The position numbers and the translations under genes were made by a program. This document shows, piece by piece, positions 4,788 through 5,173 of a DNA stretch of 5,173 bases. The notes beneath the pieces were generated by a model. The model had not been told where the DNA came from, made no database searches, and was given only the letters and a program-made list of their open reading frames with translations. The stretch is from Bacillota bacterium. Its GTDB lineage: Bacteria > Bacillota > Clostridia > Lachnospirales > Lachnospiraceae. How positions within the stretch are numbered: position 1 is the first letter of the stretch; the number at the start of each line of letters is the position of its first letter. The stretch covers positions 4,766 to 9,938 of the forward strand of contig WFLY01000068.1 of assembly GCA_009177215.1 (NCBI GenBank), read 5' to 3'.

Positions 4788-5173
4788 TTATTCAACACCA
4801 AGTTTTTTTAGCTCTTCTTCCGCCTGTTCCTTTGATTGGAACCAAATCCCATGGATGCCGAGAGCTCTCGCCGTTTCTATATTTTTCAGGGTATCGTCCA
4901 AAAAAACACACTCCTCCGCCACCAGCCCAAAGCGCTCCAAGAAAAGCTTGTAAATCGCAGGGTCCGGCTTCACGACCTTGTCCTGATAGGACAGAATCCC
5001 CCCGTCCATAAAAGGAATAAATTTTAAAGCATCGGCGCATTCATTTTCCGTCTTGTAAGCAAAATTGGACAAATACCACACCTTGTAGCCCTTTTCTTTT
5101 AATTCCTTTACCCAGGGGATTGCATACTCCCGTATGGTGACGATATCATGAATATTGTCATATGCCTGATGAA
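4788..5173 (-). CDS. HAD-family phosphatase, N-terminus cut by window edge
   Basis: The open frame enters from the right edge and gives 127 complete C-terminal residues. It shows HAD motif II in VWYLSN (31-36, S35), motif III lysine in VVKPDPAIYKL (66-76, K68) and motif IV in VFLDDTLKNIETARALGI (89-106, D92-D93). The order and spacing match subfamily IA phosphatases of the YihX type. The nucleophile motif DxD (motif I) and most of the cap domain lie outside the window. The substrate is unknown; sugar phosphates and nucleotides are typical for the family. A GTG at 5081 is an internal valine codon, since the frame continues upstream with matching HAD sequence (REYAIPWVKELKEKGYK). It converges with the small membrane protein gene. 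Confidence 0.93.
   Translation of the reverse strand, partial: HQAYDNIHDIVTIREYAIPWVKELKEKGYKVWYLSNFAYKTENECADALKFIPFMDGGILSYQDKVVKPDPAIYKLFLERFGLVAEECVFLDDTLKNIETARALGIHGIWFQSKEQAEEELKKLGVE

Noticed and set aside
1..5173. CRISPR array, tRNA, rRNA, phage or insertion sequence
   Set aside because: I saw no regularly spaced repeats, tRNA cloverleaf, rRNA sequence, or transposase or phage protein in either strand.

Overview
The window looks like a chromosomal segment of a low-to-moderate GC Clostridia genome, most likely Lachnospiraceae-like. This rests on AAGGAG-type ribosome binding sites, sigma-A-type promoters, the apt-rel gene pair, a DarB/CbpB-type CBS protein and a small two-helix membrane protein of a type I associate with gut Clostridia. 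That placement is inference from gene content, not from a search.

Left two thirds, all on the minus strand in transcription order: a SEC-C zinc-motif protein (3784-3281), a six-helix DUF308/HdeD-like membrane protein (3176-2532), a two-CBS-domain protein (2486-2064), adenine phosphoribosyltransferase apt (1921-1397) and a bifunctional (p)ppGpp synthetase/hydrolase rel, which begins at 1341 and runs off the left edge inside its TGS domain. A near-consensus promoter (TTGACT, 17 bp, TATAAT) just after the CBS gene starts apt-rel. The CBS protein resembles DarB/CbpB, the c-di-AMP-binding activator of Rel in Bacillus and Listeria, so its position just upstream of apt-rel may be functional.

Right third: a roughly 590-bp intergenic block (3785-4377) that is unusually rich in signals. 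It holds a minus-strand promoter for the SEC-C gene whose leader starts with a 59-nt imperfect hairpin; a strong minus-strand terminator at 4010-4048 that closes no obvious gene and may end a C-rich small RNA of about 110 nt; a plus-strand promoter (4164-4192); and a structured plus-strand leader (4226-4377) with three competing pairings, one of which hides the ribosome binding site of the next gene. That gene (4378-4707, +) encodes a 109-residue two-helix membrane protein and ends in a terminator overlapping its stop codon. The last gene, on the minus strand, is the C-terminal part of a HAD-family phosphatase (5173-4788), cut by the right edge.

As a whole, the left part looks like a nucleotide and stress-signalling neighbourhood (Rel, Apt, a possible c-di-AMP or adenylate sensor). 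The right part is regulatory DNA around a small membrane protein of unknown function. The strongest candidates for something undescribed are the switch-like leader at 4226-4377 and the C-rich small RNA at 4001-4110.
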